NCBI RefSeq assembly: GCF_028736215.1
Contig: NZ_CP117883.1
Coordinates: 5,890,001 to 5,954,000 of the forward strand
Direction of reading: 5' to 3'
Source of the DNA: Mucilaginibacter sp. KACC 22773
Lineage (GTDB): Bacteria; Bacteroidota; Bacteroidia; Sphingobacteriales; Sphingobacteriaceae
Length of the DNA: 64,000 nucleotides
A program made the translations under genes and the position numbers. Under the pieces are notes generated by a model. It worked only from the letters and a program-made list of their open reading frames with translations. It made no database searches and was not told the origin of the DNA. Positions 9,782 to 18,127 of the stretch are shown piece by piece (the stretch's first letter is position 1; each line of letters starts with the position of its first letter).

Positions 9782-9810
9782 AAAAGCACTTACAATTCCG
9801 TAAGTGCTTG
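9782..9810 (-). terminator. Rho-independent terminator of the tRNA-Ala remnant
   Basis: Stem AAGCACTTAC / GTAAGTGCTT (10 bp) with a short AATTCC-type loop. On the minus strand it is followed by a run of seven T. It lies 8 bp past the 3' end of the tRNA-Ala fragment, in the same orientation, as expected for the original terminator of that tRNA gene. Confidence 0.75.
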
Positions 9811-9818
9811 GTAATCAG

Positions 9819-9860
9819 TGGAGAATATCGGAGTCGAACCGATGACCTCTTGCATGCCAT
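9819..9860 (-). other. 3' half of tRNA-Ala(GGC), candidate attachment junction
   Basis: On the minus strand the sequence runs ATGGCAT GCAAG, then AGGTC, then a perfect 5-bp T-stem with loop (ATCGG TTCGACT CCGAT), then ATTCTCC and discriminator A. This is tRNA-Ala with anticodon GGC from the anticodon loop to the 3' end. The 5' half (acceptor strand, D-arm and the CTTGC half of the anticodon stem) is missing: the neighbouring bases read CCGT instead. A break exactly at the anticodon loop, with an integrase gene 200 bp away, fits a tyrosine-recombinase attachment site. The matching intact copy is not in this window. Confidence 0.75.
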
Positions 9861-9947
9861 ACGGCTTTTTTCAAATTATACCTGGTTATACTTTTCAATC
9901 AATTATCTAATTATCAATATTTTATGTAATTTTTTATACTAATTTAT

Positions 9948-9979
9948 TTGGTGCTTTTAATCGAATATCACTACATTTG
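9948..9979 (+). promoter_or_regulatory. Bacteroidota-type promoter of the integrase gene
   Basis: TTG at 9948-9950 and TACATTTG at 9972-9979 fit the Bacteroidota -33/-7 pattern (TTG, about 19-21 bp, TAnnTTTG). Transcription would begin near 9986, which rules out the first in-frame ATG at 9977 and supports translation from 10067. Confidence 0.5.
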
Positions 9980-10066
9980 TTTTATCACAGGTTTATCACA
10001 GCTGTGAATTTTACAGACCACTTGCATGTTCGCTTGCATGCATTAAACACCATAAAAAATATTGCT

Positions 10067-11398
10067 ATGGAAATTGCAGTAAAGCCAATACTTTGGACCT
10101 ATCGAAAGATATTAGACACCGAAAACAACTACGTCATGGGTGAGCATGAGGTCAGAATCAGAATGACGCAGAACAGGGATCCCAAATACATATCCACGTG
10201 TTATAGCAGTTCCATTGAAAATTGGGATACCGAAAATAATTGCCCAAAATCTTCTCATCCTAAATACAAAGCTTTAGTTTCTAAGATAAAAATGATGGAG
10301 GATGATATACAGTATGAAATCAAGACCGCTGAGAAGGCTGGTCGCCTGATTACACACGTTGAAATTAAAGCCGCTCTTACTTCCAAGGTAAGCCTGACCC
10401 CTTCGGCTGAAAAACCAAATAAGATACTGGCTTATATACAATCCCTTATCGATCATTATGACGCAATTGATAATCCAGGGTATGCAAATGTGTTTTACAA
10501 CAACAAACTGACCGTGAAAAAACTGCTTAAGGACAAGGATAAGATGTTCCTTGCCTTTACGAAAGCAGACCATGAAGCTTATGAGCGGCAAATCTCTGGG
10601 ACAAGTGAGTCAACAAGAAGTCATTACCTGAGAACCTACTACCGGGTTTGGAACCTGGCGATTGAAGATGGATTATGCACCAAGGACCACCATCCCAAAA
10701 AGTACATTAAATTCAAAGCCTATAAAAGGATCAGGACAAAGAAGAGGTCGATCAAATCAGACTATTGGGAGAGACTGCTTAACCTTAAGCCGGCGAAAGA
10801 TACGCGGATCTACCGGTCTCACCTGCTCATGCAGTTTATGTATTATGCAAGGGGAATGAATTTTAATGACATGATAAAGCTAAAAAAAGAACAGTTTGTC
10901 AATAATGGCATAGTTTATAAACGCTCCAAGAATAAACGGAACTATGATTTTGAATTGCATCCGGAGGCTGTACGGATCATCAATTTATTTGAAGAGTTTC
11001 ACGAGCAGTCTGATGCGGGCTATATTTTTCCTTTTATCATGAAAGAACATGATACGGCTAAGAAAATTGATGTAAGAATTGATTCCGCTTTAAAGGATTT
11101 TAATGAAGATGCTAAAGCTATGGCGGAGGCTGTCGGATGGAATAAACAATTTACCTCAAATGCCCTGCGCCATGGGTTCGCCAGCCATTTAAATGAGGCG
11201 GACGTCGATATCAAAATCATCCAGGAGGCGATGGGACACGAAACACAAGCTGATACCCGTATTTATTTAGCAGACTTAGAGGACAGTACTATAACCAATG
11301 CTATAAACGGAGCGCTTATTACGCGGGGCAGTAAAAAGAAGCAGGCATCACATCAACCTGCGGCCGAATTGAATGTACAAACTAAAGAGGTTGCTTAG
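10067..11398 (+). CDS. int: Tyrosine integrase of the conjugative element
   Basis: 443-residue Bacteroidota-type site-specific tyrosine recombinase: an N-terminal arm-binding region, a SAM-like core-binding domain (about 130-240) and a C-terminal catalytic domain. Visible catalytic positions are Arg in YYARGMNFND, the box II segment NALRHGFASHL (Arg-His; the usual first His is Asn, as tolerated in this group), GHE, and the tyrosine nucleophile in TRIYLADLE. It would catalyse integration at and excision from the tRNA-Ala site next to it. The start at 10067 was chosen because the earlier ATG at 9977 overlaps the promoter. It is the only plus-strand gene of the element. Confidence 0.9.
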   Translation: MEIAVKPILWTYRKILDTENNYVMGEHEVRIRMTQNRDPKYISTCYSSSIENWDTENNCPKSSHPKYKALVSKIKMMEDDIQYEIKTAEKAGRLITHVEIKAALTSKVSLTPSAEKPNKILAYIQSLIDHYDAIDNPGYANVFYNNKLTVKKLLKDKDKMFLAFTKADHEAYERQISGTSESTRSHYLRTYYRVWNLAIEDGLCTKDHHPKKYIKFKAYKRIRTKKRSIKSDYWERLLNLKPAKDTRIYRSHLLMQFMYYARGMNFNDMIKLKKEQFVNNGIVYKRSKNKRNYDFELHPEAVRIINLFEEFHEQSDAGYIFPFIMKEHDTAKKIDVRIDSALKDFNEDAKAMAEAVGWNKQFTSNALRHGFASHLNEADVDIKIIQEAMGHETQADTRIYLADLEDSTITNAINGALITRGSKKKQASHQPAAELNVQTKEVA

Positions 11399-11778
11399 GT
11401 TAAATATCCGAGGTTAATATGACCGAGTGGCGGGCTGACTAATAACCTATGCCTATCAAACTTAGTCTCAATAAGGGTGAGTGCATTTTAAAGGCTATCT
11501 ACCTTTCGATGTCAAAGAAGAGATAAGGAAAATGAAACAAAACTGATGAGGTTTAATTCATCCAATTACCATGCAAAGCGCTTTGGGGAGACGACCACGG
11601 TAATTGCGGATTGGTACAGAGACCCAATTATTACGGAATACCTCACACCACCAAAGATAAGTATGGGTCACTGGTTCGAGTCCAGCCTTACGAGCAAAAA
11701 CTACTAATTCAATATTGGTGGCTTTTTTTATAAATCAAGTTTTTTTACGAGGCTGTAAAATGAATTTTTATAAAAATT
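11399..11778. other. Non-coding stretch with a tRNA-like T-arm relic
   Basis: No gene is visible. At 11666-11696 the plus strand reads GGTCA, then CTGG TTCGAGT CCAG (4-bp stem with a canonical TTCRANY loop), then CCTTACGAGCA, which looks like the variable loop, T-arm and acceptor tail of a tRNA. The fifth T-stem pair is A-C and no 5' half is present. It may be a relic of an older attachment event. Low certainty. Confidence 0.3.
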
Positions 11779-11877
11779 GTAGCAGACGAGCTGGCAGAAA
11801 GAAAAATCCGCGTAAACATTGTTAGTCCTGGCCCTATTCTGACGCCAAGACTTAAGGTGGAGAATTACATCTACTGA
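11779..11877 (+). pseudogene. Fragment of a short-chain dehydrogenase (SDR)
   Basis: Thirty-two codons before a TGA encode VADELAERKIRVNIVSPGPI then LTPRLKVENYIY. The I-R-V-N-x-V-S-P-G-P-I-x-T-P string is a hallmark of classical SDR oxidoreductases, lying after the YxxxK active site. No start codon or other SDR motifs are present in this or the other frames. It is a broken remnant, probably left by recombination at the left end of the element. Confidence 0.6.
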
Positions 11878-11899
11878 ATCGGTTCCCGATCCTACTGGC

Positions 11900-12166
11900 T
11901 TACAATGAAGTATATTTAGATTTAGTAAGGTAATCATCGATTTCCTCAGCGCTGTAATAACAGGTGCCGCCTAATTTTCTAAAAGGTATCTGGCCGCGGT
12001 TTCTTAAGTTCTGTAAGGTAATTTCGGATATGCCAAGCATCTCCATGACATCTTGCGTTTTAAGCCATTTCCTGGGTTGTTTGGTGTTGAGTAGGTTTTC
12101 GATATCAGACAAAAGTTGCACCCGGAATTTTTCCAGGTCATCAACAGTTAAAACCTGTAGTGACAT
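11900..12166 (-). CDS. Excisionase-like helix-turn-helix protein
   Basis: 88 residues. The N-terminal coil is followed by W-L-K-T-Q-D-V-M-E-M-L-G-I-S, then L-R-N-R-G-Q-I-P-F-R-K-L-G and a Y-Y-S-A-E-E-I-D-D-Y-L end, the MerR-like winged HTH of the HTH_17/excisionase family. Such proteins next to an integrase act as recombination directionality factors or local regulators. It is convergent with the integrase and last in the minus-strand gene block. The excisionase role is inferred from family and place. Confidence 0.75.
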   Translation of the reverse strand: MSLQVLTVDDLEKFRVQLLSDIENLLNTKQPRKWLKTQDVMEMLGISEITLQNLRNRGQIPFRKLGGTCYYSAEEIDDYLTKSKYTSL

Positions 12167-12303
12167 GTATTATGAAGTGAAAGATTTTTTTAAGTGTAAC
12201 CGGCAACTATCCGTTACACCCGCAAGGGATTGCGTTGTAATCCGCTACTAGAATTTGCGGTATTGAAGAGGTTAAAAAAATATGTTGCTTCCCGAAACAG
12301 GTT

Positions 12304-13110
12304 TTATCTGCCCCGCTTTTGGCGAATTTCTTCATTGCGTTGTTGCTGAAGCCGGATATTATTTTCTATAATTGCCGGCAGACCTGTTTCCATCAAAGGG
12401 ATAACTTTAGCGGTCAAATTTTCTGTTATGGGATATTCTCTCAGCAGTTCTGATAAATCAGCCCCATATTCACGGGCGACTGCAAAAGGGTCAAGTTTGA
12501 GTTCATTTGGTATTTCAAGAAGCACGACATGCTCCGGAAATTCGGTTAGGTTTTCCGGTGGGATGTAAAGCTCATGCATATGGGTATTAAAAAAGCACAG
12601 GTAATTATCACCATAATCGTCCATCTCAAAATCATCAAAGCTGATGTTTTTCCAGGGCTGTTCAGTCTCCCTCATTTGCCTCAATCGCCAGTCCACAGTG
12701 AAATCGGTTCCGGCAAAATCGATGTGCGGTAATTTACCTGACTGGCGAATTTTCAAAAGTTCAGCAGCCTTCTGTTGCTGAACCGGGTCTTCCATCCTGA
12801 TCCTTATTTTCTCAAGCCTTTCCTGCTCGTAGTCATTGATAAGGGCTTTAAGAAATGTGTTAGCAATATATTCCTCCCAACTTTTGTGGGATTGCGGAGA
12901 AAGCCGATGATTTTGCATCAGCATATTATCCATTTGAATAATATCTTGTTCGTGCCAGGTTTTAAACTCGGCCATTGCAGCATCGAAATTTTTATGCTCC
13001 GCGAATTTTAGAACAAGTTCTCCGCGAAGCAACGGGCCATAAAGATCAATCAGTTCTTTTTCGGTTATTGTCCCGGTTGATTTAAACAGGTGCTGTTTGG
13101 TAGTGTCCAT
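12304..13110 (-). CDS. Accessory element protein sharing a domain with the 21459-22121 gene
   Basis: 268 residues from ATG at 13110. A further upstream ATG at 13179 is rejected because it lies inside the terminator hairpin at 13165-13196. The N-terminal half is helical and charged. The C-terminal half (LPHIDFAGTDF, then ISFDDFE, then FPEHVVLLEIPNEL) aligns with two segments of the protein at 21459-22121 (LPVIRIAGKDF, ISFADVF, LPEHIVFAEVPDG), so a common domain of about 80 residues is evident. It ends in Q-K-R-G-R, a tail recurring in several element proteins. Function unknown. Confidence 0.65.
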   Translation of the reverse strand: MDTTKQHLFKSTGTITEKELIDLYGPLLRGELVLKFAEHKNFDAAMAEFKTWHEQDIIQMDNMLMQNHRLSPQSHKSWEEYIANTFLKALINDYEQERLEKIRIRMEDPVQQQKAAELLKIRQSGKLPHIDFAGTDFTVDWRLRQMRETEQPWKNISFDDFEMDDYGDNYLCFFNTHMHELYIPPENLTEFPEHVVLLEIPNELKLDPFAVAREYGADLSELLREYPITENLTAKVIPLMETGLPAIIENNIRLQQQRNEEIRQKRGR

Positions 13111-13164
13111 AAAAATTAAGTATGGGGTTATGTGTAGCCGATAAGACGAGATAAGTGCAAAATA

Positions 13165-13196
13165 AAAGTCCCCAAACACTTGCTGTTGGGGACTTT
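13165..13196 (-). terminator. Hairpin terminator upstream of the 12304-13110 gene
   Basis: Perfect 11-bp stem AAAGTCCCCAA / TTGGGGACTTT around a 10-base loop. On the minus strand the right side of the stem leads into TTTTATTTT. It would end transcripts coming from the 13348-14307 gene and separates it from the next gene. Confidence 0.6.
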
Positions 13197-13347
13197 CAAC
13201 CTAAACCTTATCACAAAAGCGGGATAGAAACCGCTTAGATGTTACAAAAATAAAATATTAATCGGATCAATACTGCTTGATCCCTGGCCCTATTCTTCGC
13301 GTCAGTATAATGGGTTTGTGAGCGCTAAAACCAGCGGGGCCAATGGC

Positions 13348-14307
13348 TTATTTGCTGCCCCAACCGGCATCGGTTGTATGATCACAAGCTTCTGAGCTAT
13401 CAAACACGCATTGGATCAAATAGCGATCTACATTCAGTGTGATAGAATGATAGGTTAAACTTCCGTCTACACGGCTCCCCAAAGAATGTAAATAATCCAT
13501 GCGTTCATCCATCACATAGAAATTTCCGAATAATGCGTCACAGTATGAGCAAGACGCCGCAAAATAGCTACTTTTTATCGTGTTACTATATTTATAACCT
13601 ACAGGTGTAATTTCCTTATCATGCTGTCGGAGTGTAGCGACAAATTCAGCAATTAAGTCAGCCGTATTCCCTTTGATTTGATTTAATGAAACAAGGCTAT
13701 GGTAATATTGCCAGGTGACGTCATTCCAACTATTTAGTTGCCGATTCGGAAAAACGATTCCGGTCACTGTTTTGATCTCCCTTTGACATTTCCAACAGGT
13801 ACTGCGCATAATTTCCAGGTTAACCGATTGAAATCCCACCATCGGTCCTGCATAGGTAACCGTAGTATTCCAAATTTTCGCAAACCCGCTGCGCAGATCC
13901 TCATAATGAATTCCATCAAAGGTCATTTGAGACTTTTTTTCTCTGCTACAGTTTATCCAAATAAAGTTTGGGCAATGGATCAGTAGCTTTTCAGAAATAA
14001 AAACACCTGTGTTTCCTAAACGCATCTCGGCAGTTTCCTCATTGATCACGATCAATAGTGCATCTTTGAAAATAAGATCATCCCTTAATGTTAATAGCTG
14101 CTCTTTATTTTCAGGATTTAGGTCTAAAGAAAGCGGCAGCACTACTATGTTAACCAGCTTTTTTTTACCGTCAGTCAGTGCCACAAAAGCATGGCTTATG
14201 CTATAGAATTCCTTTTCAGGTGTCTTTTCTTTATAGAAAATTCGCCGGCTATCCGGCAGGCTATTTTGCAGTTCAACAGCTACGAAATCATAAAAATCAT
14301 CTTTCAT
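13348..14307 (-). CDS. Unrecognised protein with two CxxC pairs
   Basis: 319 residues, family not recognised. The first 120 residues look like an alpha/beta domain (VNIVVLPLSLDL, DALLIVINEE, FIWINCSREK), perhaps a degenerate nuclease or kinase-like fold. The C-terminal part has C-W-K-C near residue 175 and C-S-Y-C near residue 255, likely one zinc site. No signal peptide or membrane segment. It stands alone between two small-gene groups and is followed by a hairpin terminator, so it is probably cargo of the element. Confidence 0.55.
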   Translation of the reverse strand: MKDDFYDFVAVELQNSLPDSRRIFYKEKTPEKEFYSISHAFVALTDGKKKLVNIVVLPLSLDLNPENKEQLLTLRDDLIFKDALLIVINEETAEMRLGNTGVFISEKLLIHCPNFIWINCSREKKSQMTFDGIHYEDLRSGFAKIWNTTVTYAGPMVGFQSVNLEIMRSTCWKCQREIKTVTGIVFPNRQLNSWNDVTWQYYHSLVSLNQIKGNTADLIAEFVATLRQHDKEITPVGYKYSNTIKSSYFAASCSYCDALFGNFYVMDERMDYLHSLGSRVDGSLTYHSITLNVDRYLIQCVFDSSEACDHTTDAGWGSK

Positions 14308-14384
14308 TTGTAAGAATTCTTAAATCAACTTGCAAATTAATACGATCCGAAGCGTTCATGGCCGGGACCTTAATAAAAATAACA

Positions 14385-14663
14385 TTAATACTGGCGATGA
14401 AATATGGAGTTGCGTATATAATCGTTAAACCTGCGCTGGTACTCCCTTTCCTGATTTATTCTACGTTTTATCACCGAACATCTCCAGGTGCACAAGGCTA
14501 TGGCCAGGAAGGCGACTGACAGACAGGTCAATGTTTCCTTCCTGGCTTCAGCTGCTTGTGCAACAGTCAATTCAGCTTTGCTGTGTTTTCTGCCTACTGC
14601 ACCAAAAAAGCAAAACATGGAGATCACACAGGTCAATAATATGTTTCGAATTATAGCTTTCAT
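14385..14663 (-). CDS. Small membrane protein of unknown function
   Basis: 92 residues: an N-terminal hydrophobic segment (NILLTCVISMFCFFGAVG), a short polar stretch, a second hydrophobic segment (LTCLSVAFLAIALCTW) and a basic tail with several Arg. The two-TM, positive-inside layout suggests a small inner-membrane protein. No family recognised. A competing plus-strand frame covers the same bases, but the TM/basic-tail pattern and the orientation of the neighbours favour this one. Confidence 0.4.
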   Translation of the reverse strand: MKAIIRNILLTCVISMFCFFGAVGRKHSKAELTVAQAAEARKETLTCLSVAFLAIALCTWRCSVIKRRINQEREYQRRFNDYIRNSIFHRQY

Positions 14664-14719
14664 AACGCTGATTTTTTAATTAAAAATACTAATTTACTTA
14701 GTAATGTCCAAGCATTGTT

Positions 14720-15178
14720 TCAATTTAATTCGTAAATATTATTGTTATGCCGGGCCTGCTGAACCCGCTCCCGTATGGTGTCCGTGATCGCCGATTCCGG
14801 GATACCCTGAAACAGTACTGTCTGATTTTCTACATCCGTAGTTTTCAGTGTCAGACACATCAATTTACAGACCAGGAGCACAAATGATTGGGTAATGATG
14901 TAATCCTTTACCCTGAACATTTCTACCTGGTCCACCCGCTTAAAGAATATCCCCTGGCTAATCTGGATATATTCTGTTGTTATTAAATACCGGAAACTAC
15001 GGATATAGAGCAGCCTGTACCAGGCCCCGCCGCAAACGGCGAGGCTGAACAGGATAAAATACGGCGACAGTGTCCAGGCCAGAAAAAGGAAAGCAATGGC
15101 CAGTACCATCAGCGGCAACGCCTTAAGAAAAGTATACAGCCTTGCCGGCTTTAATAAGATATCATCGTTCTGTGTCAT
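14720..15178 (-). CDS. Membrane protein with bacterial PH-like (bPH2) domain
   Basis: 152 residues. Two adjacent TM helices (ALPLMVLAIAFLFLAWTL and YFILFSLAVCGGAWYRLL) are followed by a beta-rich domain, Y-L-I-T-T-E-Y-I-Q-I-S-Q-G then V-D-Q-V-E-M-F-R-V-K-D, typical of DUF304/bPH2 membrane proteins. The role of these proteins is poorly known. It overlaps the upstream 15162-15758 gene by 17 bp, so it belongs to the same transcription unit as the accessory genes that follow upstream. Confidence 0.7.
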   Translation of the reverse strand: MTQNDDILLKPARLYTFLKALPLMVLAIAFLFLAWTLSPYFILFSLAVCGGAWYRLLYIRSFRYLITTEYIQISQGIFFKRVDQVEMFRVKDYIITQSFVLLVCKLMCLTLKTTDVENQTVLFQGIPESAITDTIRERVQQARHNNNIYELN

Positions 15179-15758
15179 GTTTTAATTGTTCTAGAAAGGT
15201 TGGAGATCCGGCCGCTTTGGCGGTTCGGAAACGGGGCCGAATGCCGAATGCTTCCTGAAAAGTATGCAGGGAAATCTGCTCAGGGATAAAAGCCCGTAAA
15301 TGATCGCCATGATGGATATGGATTACAGGTTCCCTATAAAGGATCCTGATCGGAATATTTTTAATAGCAGCAGTCAATTTAATATCGGTGATATGCCCGA
15401 TCAGGTCTTTACCAAATACCAGGATAACTTTTCGTCCAGGGAAATGCTGTCTGAGCCAGTCCCCTTGTTCTGTATGCAGCCTGTTGCCGATCGCCACAAA
15501 AGCCAGTTGCTCCAGCCGTGTAAAGCGATGGCGGTTAAGTGTAATAAACGCCATTGCCTCCATAACCGAATAAGTAATGATCAAATGTGTCGCATGGGGC
15601 AGCCCTGCCACCCAAAGATTTTGCGTGGAGGGCACAATATGATAACCTGAACCAAAACGTTCAAACTGATCACCATAGCTAAAGGAAAGTTCATTTCCTG
15701 CATGAAAAAAGGCCTGGACTTCTAAAGGAATGCCAAGCCCTGTCAAAAGATGATTCAT
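15162..15758 (-). CDS. Toprim-like accessory protein of the element
   Basis: 198 residues from ATG at 15758, just after the stop of the upstream DUF4099/DUF3945 gene; a longer frame to 15815 would overlap that gene. The sequence L-I-I-T-Y-S-V-M-E-A-M-A-F, followed by an alpha/beta stretch and V-I-L-V-F-G-K-D-L-I-G, resembles the E...D layout of a diverged Toprim fold. Bacteroidota mobile elements often carry Toprim genes beside DUF3945 genes. The similarity is weak, and the expected second Asp of the DxD pair is absent, so catalytic activity is doubtful. Confidence 0.45.
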   Translation of the reverse strand: MNHLLTGLGIPLEVQAFFHAGNELSFSYGDQFERFGSGYHIVPSTQNLWVAGLPHATHLIITYSVMEAMAFITLNRHRFTRLEQLAFVAIGNRLHTEQGDWLRQHFPGRKVILVFGKDLIGHITDIKLTAAIKNIPIRILYREPVIHIHHGDHLRAFIPEQISLHTFQEAFGIRPRFRTAKAAGSPTFLEQLKHDTER

Positions 15759-15762
15759 CCTA

Positions 15763-16533
15763 TTACCGGCCTTTGCGCGATTGTCCCCGTTCAAACTCGT
15801 GCGGTTTAAATCCATGCTGGTTCTCGATATCCTTGATCGCCTGGTAATAACCGGGGCTTAATTTCCCGGCTGCGATTGGGTCACGTTTCTTGTTGAATAA
15901 GGTATTCAACCCTTTAAATACCATATAGGACAAGCCACCATCCATCAGGATGGATGCAACAAGCGCCAGTTTATTGGAGCGGATGCCATGCTTGTCTGTG
16001 GCCGAATAGCTGAAGCGGGTGCCGTCCGGGATCTGCACTTCCTTACCCTTTCGGTATTGCTCTTTCTGGGCCTGGGTAAGAAATTCGTTATTGACCATAT
16101 CCGGGGCCAGGATCTTCTCGGTATCCGAAACGATAAACTCTTTTGTTTCCGTGTCGTATTCAACGAGCATTTCCTTTTTATTGCCATGGTTATCAAGGGC
16201 GATCCGAAGCACGCTGCCTACTTCACCCTTTTGCAGTTGCATCGCTTCATTTTTAGTCAGGAGATCCGGAATCTCAGGGTCGCGGTAAATCGGGTGGATC
16301 AAAAGGTCCAGCTGGCCCTTTTCATTTGGTTTCAGCGATATTTTGGCATTGATGGATTTGATCTTGATAGTGTCTGTTTCCAGGTCATGCAATTCCATTA
16401 AGCTTGTGCGGCGACCTGAAAGCAAAGCTTTCAGGTCATCGACATTTAACAGGAGCTGACCGCCTGAGGCCAGCCCGATAGTCTCCAGATCCTTGAGCGG
16501 GAGATCATTTTCGTGAAAAGTTACCGGGTTCAT
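15763..16533 (-). CDS. DUF4099/DUF3945 domain protein
   Basis: 256 residues. The N-terminal half (DLPLKDLETIGLASGGQLLL to the L-L-T-K-N-E-A segment) matches the DUF4099 pattern. The C-terminal half (E-Y-D-T-E-T-K-E-F, then Q-I-P-D-G-T-R-F) matches DUF3945. Both occur almost only on Bacteroidota conjugative elements; their biochemical role is unknown. It abuts the ArdC-like gene with no spacer, and ends in S-R-K-G-R, one of five similar tails in this block. Confidence 0.75.
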   Translation of the reverse strand: MNPVTFHENDLPLKDLETIGLASGGQLLLNVDDLKALLSGRRTSLMELHDLETDTIKIKSINAKISLKPNEKGQLDLLIHPIYRDPEIPDLLTKNEAMQLQKGEVGSVLRIALDNHGNKKEMLVEYDTETKEFIVSDTEKILAPDMVNNEFLTQAQKEQYRKGKEVQIPDGTRFSYSATDKHGIRSNKLALVASILMDGGLSYMVFKGLNTLFNKKRDPIAAGKLSPGYYQAIKDIENQHGFKPHEFERGQSRKGR

Positions 16534-17706
16534 TTATCGACCAATTTTTTGTTGCTGGCCCAGTTCCTCGGACTGGCCTTGTTCTTCCTCCAATACCATT
16601 TCCGATTCGCGAGGGTTGGTTTTGGCCTCCAACAGGGATTTATAAAGGCCATATTCCGGCTTCAGTACCTTGCGGGTACCTTCGGCATCTTCCACCTTGA
16701 TACTTTTGGTCTTATAGGTTTCGAGCACCTTGTAGGTGGTGTCCATATAGGCTATTTCGTCGCCTTTTTTAAAACCGGCTTCGGCACCCTGCTTTTGTTC
16801 CCTTTTCTGATTAACGCCTAACAGCAGGTTTGCGATTTTTTGTGCATCCCTGGAAGCTTTGGCAATTTCAAAAGGCTCGTCCTTTAAGATCTTGGCAAAG
16901 GTGTTCATGTAGGCGGCCTGCTGGCCAAAGTTATGACCGATCTTTAATTCGCCGCCGATAAGAACAGCCGCGATTGCCGCGCGCATTTCCTCGCGGGCAT
17001 AATCCATGGAACCGAATTTGCCTTCCATCGGGCGGTTCAGGCGGTCTTCATGGCCGGTCCAGTGTGCCAGCTGATGGATAGCGACCTGCAGGTATTTTAC
17101 CTCATTGTCAAATTCCTCCGGTTCGGGAAGGAAAATCGCATCGCGCTGCTTGTCGTAAAAGGCTTCCTGCCCGCCGTGAATAATGATCGCCTTGCTGTCC
17201 TGGATCAGTTTTGTAGCGCGCTCTGTCGGATCCAGCTTTTGTTCCGAATCCTGCTTTTGCAGGAACTCTTCCAAAGGCATGATATCATTCATTTGCTCGG
17301 CGTTAAAAAGGAAGGCCTGGCCGCGCTGCGGTTTATCGAATTCTACCGTTTTGGTTTGTGTCACCCCATCTTTTTTGATGCGGTCGCCTTCTGCGGTGCG
17401 GATGGCCTGGATATCGCTTGTTTTCGGGAACTCGATCAGCGTACCTTTTTCATCCTTTTTCACCCAGTTACCGGCGTAACGGGCGGCATCGGCCGACATC
17501 CAGCGCGGATCGTCGTGGCGCTGCATGCCGAGGATCAGCGCATTCATGGCGCTGTAGCCTTTACCGGTGGTCGGATTGACGGGTGTGACAAAGGCGGGCA
17601 GGCCGTTATCCTTAACCGGTTTTTGAAACAGGGAATTACCCTCCTTGATCTCCGCGATCAGCTTATCTGAAAGCTGAACGGGAAGTGCTTTGAAATTTTT
17701 GCTCAT
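16534..17706 (-). CDS. ArdC-like antirestriction protein with zincin domain (HQxxH variant)
   Basis: 390 residues. An N-terminal ArdC/DUF1738 ssDNA-binding domain (G-K-G-Y-S-A-M-N, then P-R-W-M-S) is followed by a zincin-like peptidase domain (about 130-300) with H-Q-L-A-H-W-T-G-H near residue 210, and E-E-M-R-A-A-I-A. ArdC proteins protect incoming plasmid DNA in the recipient from restriction. The canonical motif is HExxH; here the catalytic Glu is Gln (CAG codon), so peptidase activity may be lost while metal binding remains. It ends Q-Q-K-I-G-R. Cotranscribed with DUF4099 and M23 genes. Confidence 0.82.
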   Translation of the reverse strand: MSKNFKALPVQLSDKLIAEIKEGNSLFQKPVKDNGLPAFVTPVNPTTGKGYSAMNALILGMQRHDDPRWMSADAARYAGNWVKKDEKGTLIEFPKTSDIQAIRTAEGDRIKKDGVTQTKTVEFDKPQRGQAFLFNAEQMNDIMPLEEFLQKQDSEQKLDPTERATKLIQDSKAIIIHGGQEAFYDKQRDAIFLPEPEEFDNEVKYLQVAIHQLAHWTGHEDRLNRPMEGKFGSMDYAREEMRAAIAAVLIGGELKIGHNFGQQAAYMNTFAKILKDEPFEIAKASRDAQKIANLLLGVNQKREQKQGAEAGFKKGDEIAYMDTTYKVLETYKTKSIKVEDAEGTRKVLKPEYGLYKSLLEAKTNPRESEMVLEEEQGQSEELGQQQKIGR

Positions 17707-18127
17707 TTTCTTGTTTAATTAGCAGTTCGTATAAAAATTTAAGTGGATTGACGTATTTGTGCCTGTAGCAGATACTGAAATGCAGGTGCTCGCCGGTTAC
17801 TCGCCCGGTTGCTCCGGTGACGCCGATAGGCTCCCCTGAGCTTATACTATCGCCGGGGAAAACGAACACCCTGCTCAGGTGGCCGTAGACCGATTCGACC
17901 CCGCCATGAGCCAGCCGCAGATGGAGACCAAGGCCGTCATTATAAGAAGCGGCCGTGACCTTGCCGTCGAGAATCGCATAAACCGTGTCGTGGCGGGCCT
18001 TCAGGTCAACGCCGGCATGCAGCGCGTACCCGCCGCTGAGCGGGTGGATGCGGTAACCGTAGTCAGAATTTATTTTCAGGTGTTTGAGCGGAAGACAGAC
18101 CAGGCAAATGCTGATCAGGGTTTTCAA
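17663..18127 (-). CDS. M23 family metallopeptidase
   Basis: 154 residues, a compact LytM/M23 domain: Y-G-Y-R-I-H-P-L, H-A-G-V-D near residue 37 (HxxxD zinc site), and H-L-H-F near residue 115, with the Y-G-H-L segment between. It would cleave peptidoglycan cross-links, a task needed to place the conjugation channel. The start is a TTG at 18127 that overlaps the stop of the upstream gene by 4 bp (TTGA). The first 15 residues are hydrophobic and could act as a short signal. The 3' end overlaps the ArdC-like gene by 44 bp. Confidence 0.8.
   Translation of the reverse strand: MKTLISICLVCLPLKHLKINSDYGYRIHPLSGGYALHAGVDLKARHDTVYAILDGKVTAASYNDGLGLHLRLAHGGVESVYGHLSRVFVFPGDSISSGEPIGVTGATGRVTGEHLHFSICYRHKYVNPLKFLYELLIKQENEQKFQSTSRSAFR

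Noticed and set aside
11728..11937. 69-codon minus-strand gene
   Set aside because: It is the antisense of the SDR remnant, which has a much clearer protein signature on the plus strand.
13010..13179. Longer start (13179) for the 12304-13110 gene
   Set aside because: The extra 23 codons lie within a perfect terminator hairpin and are hydrophobic by chance; ATG at 13110 fits better.
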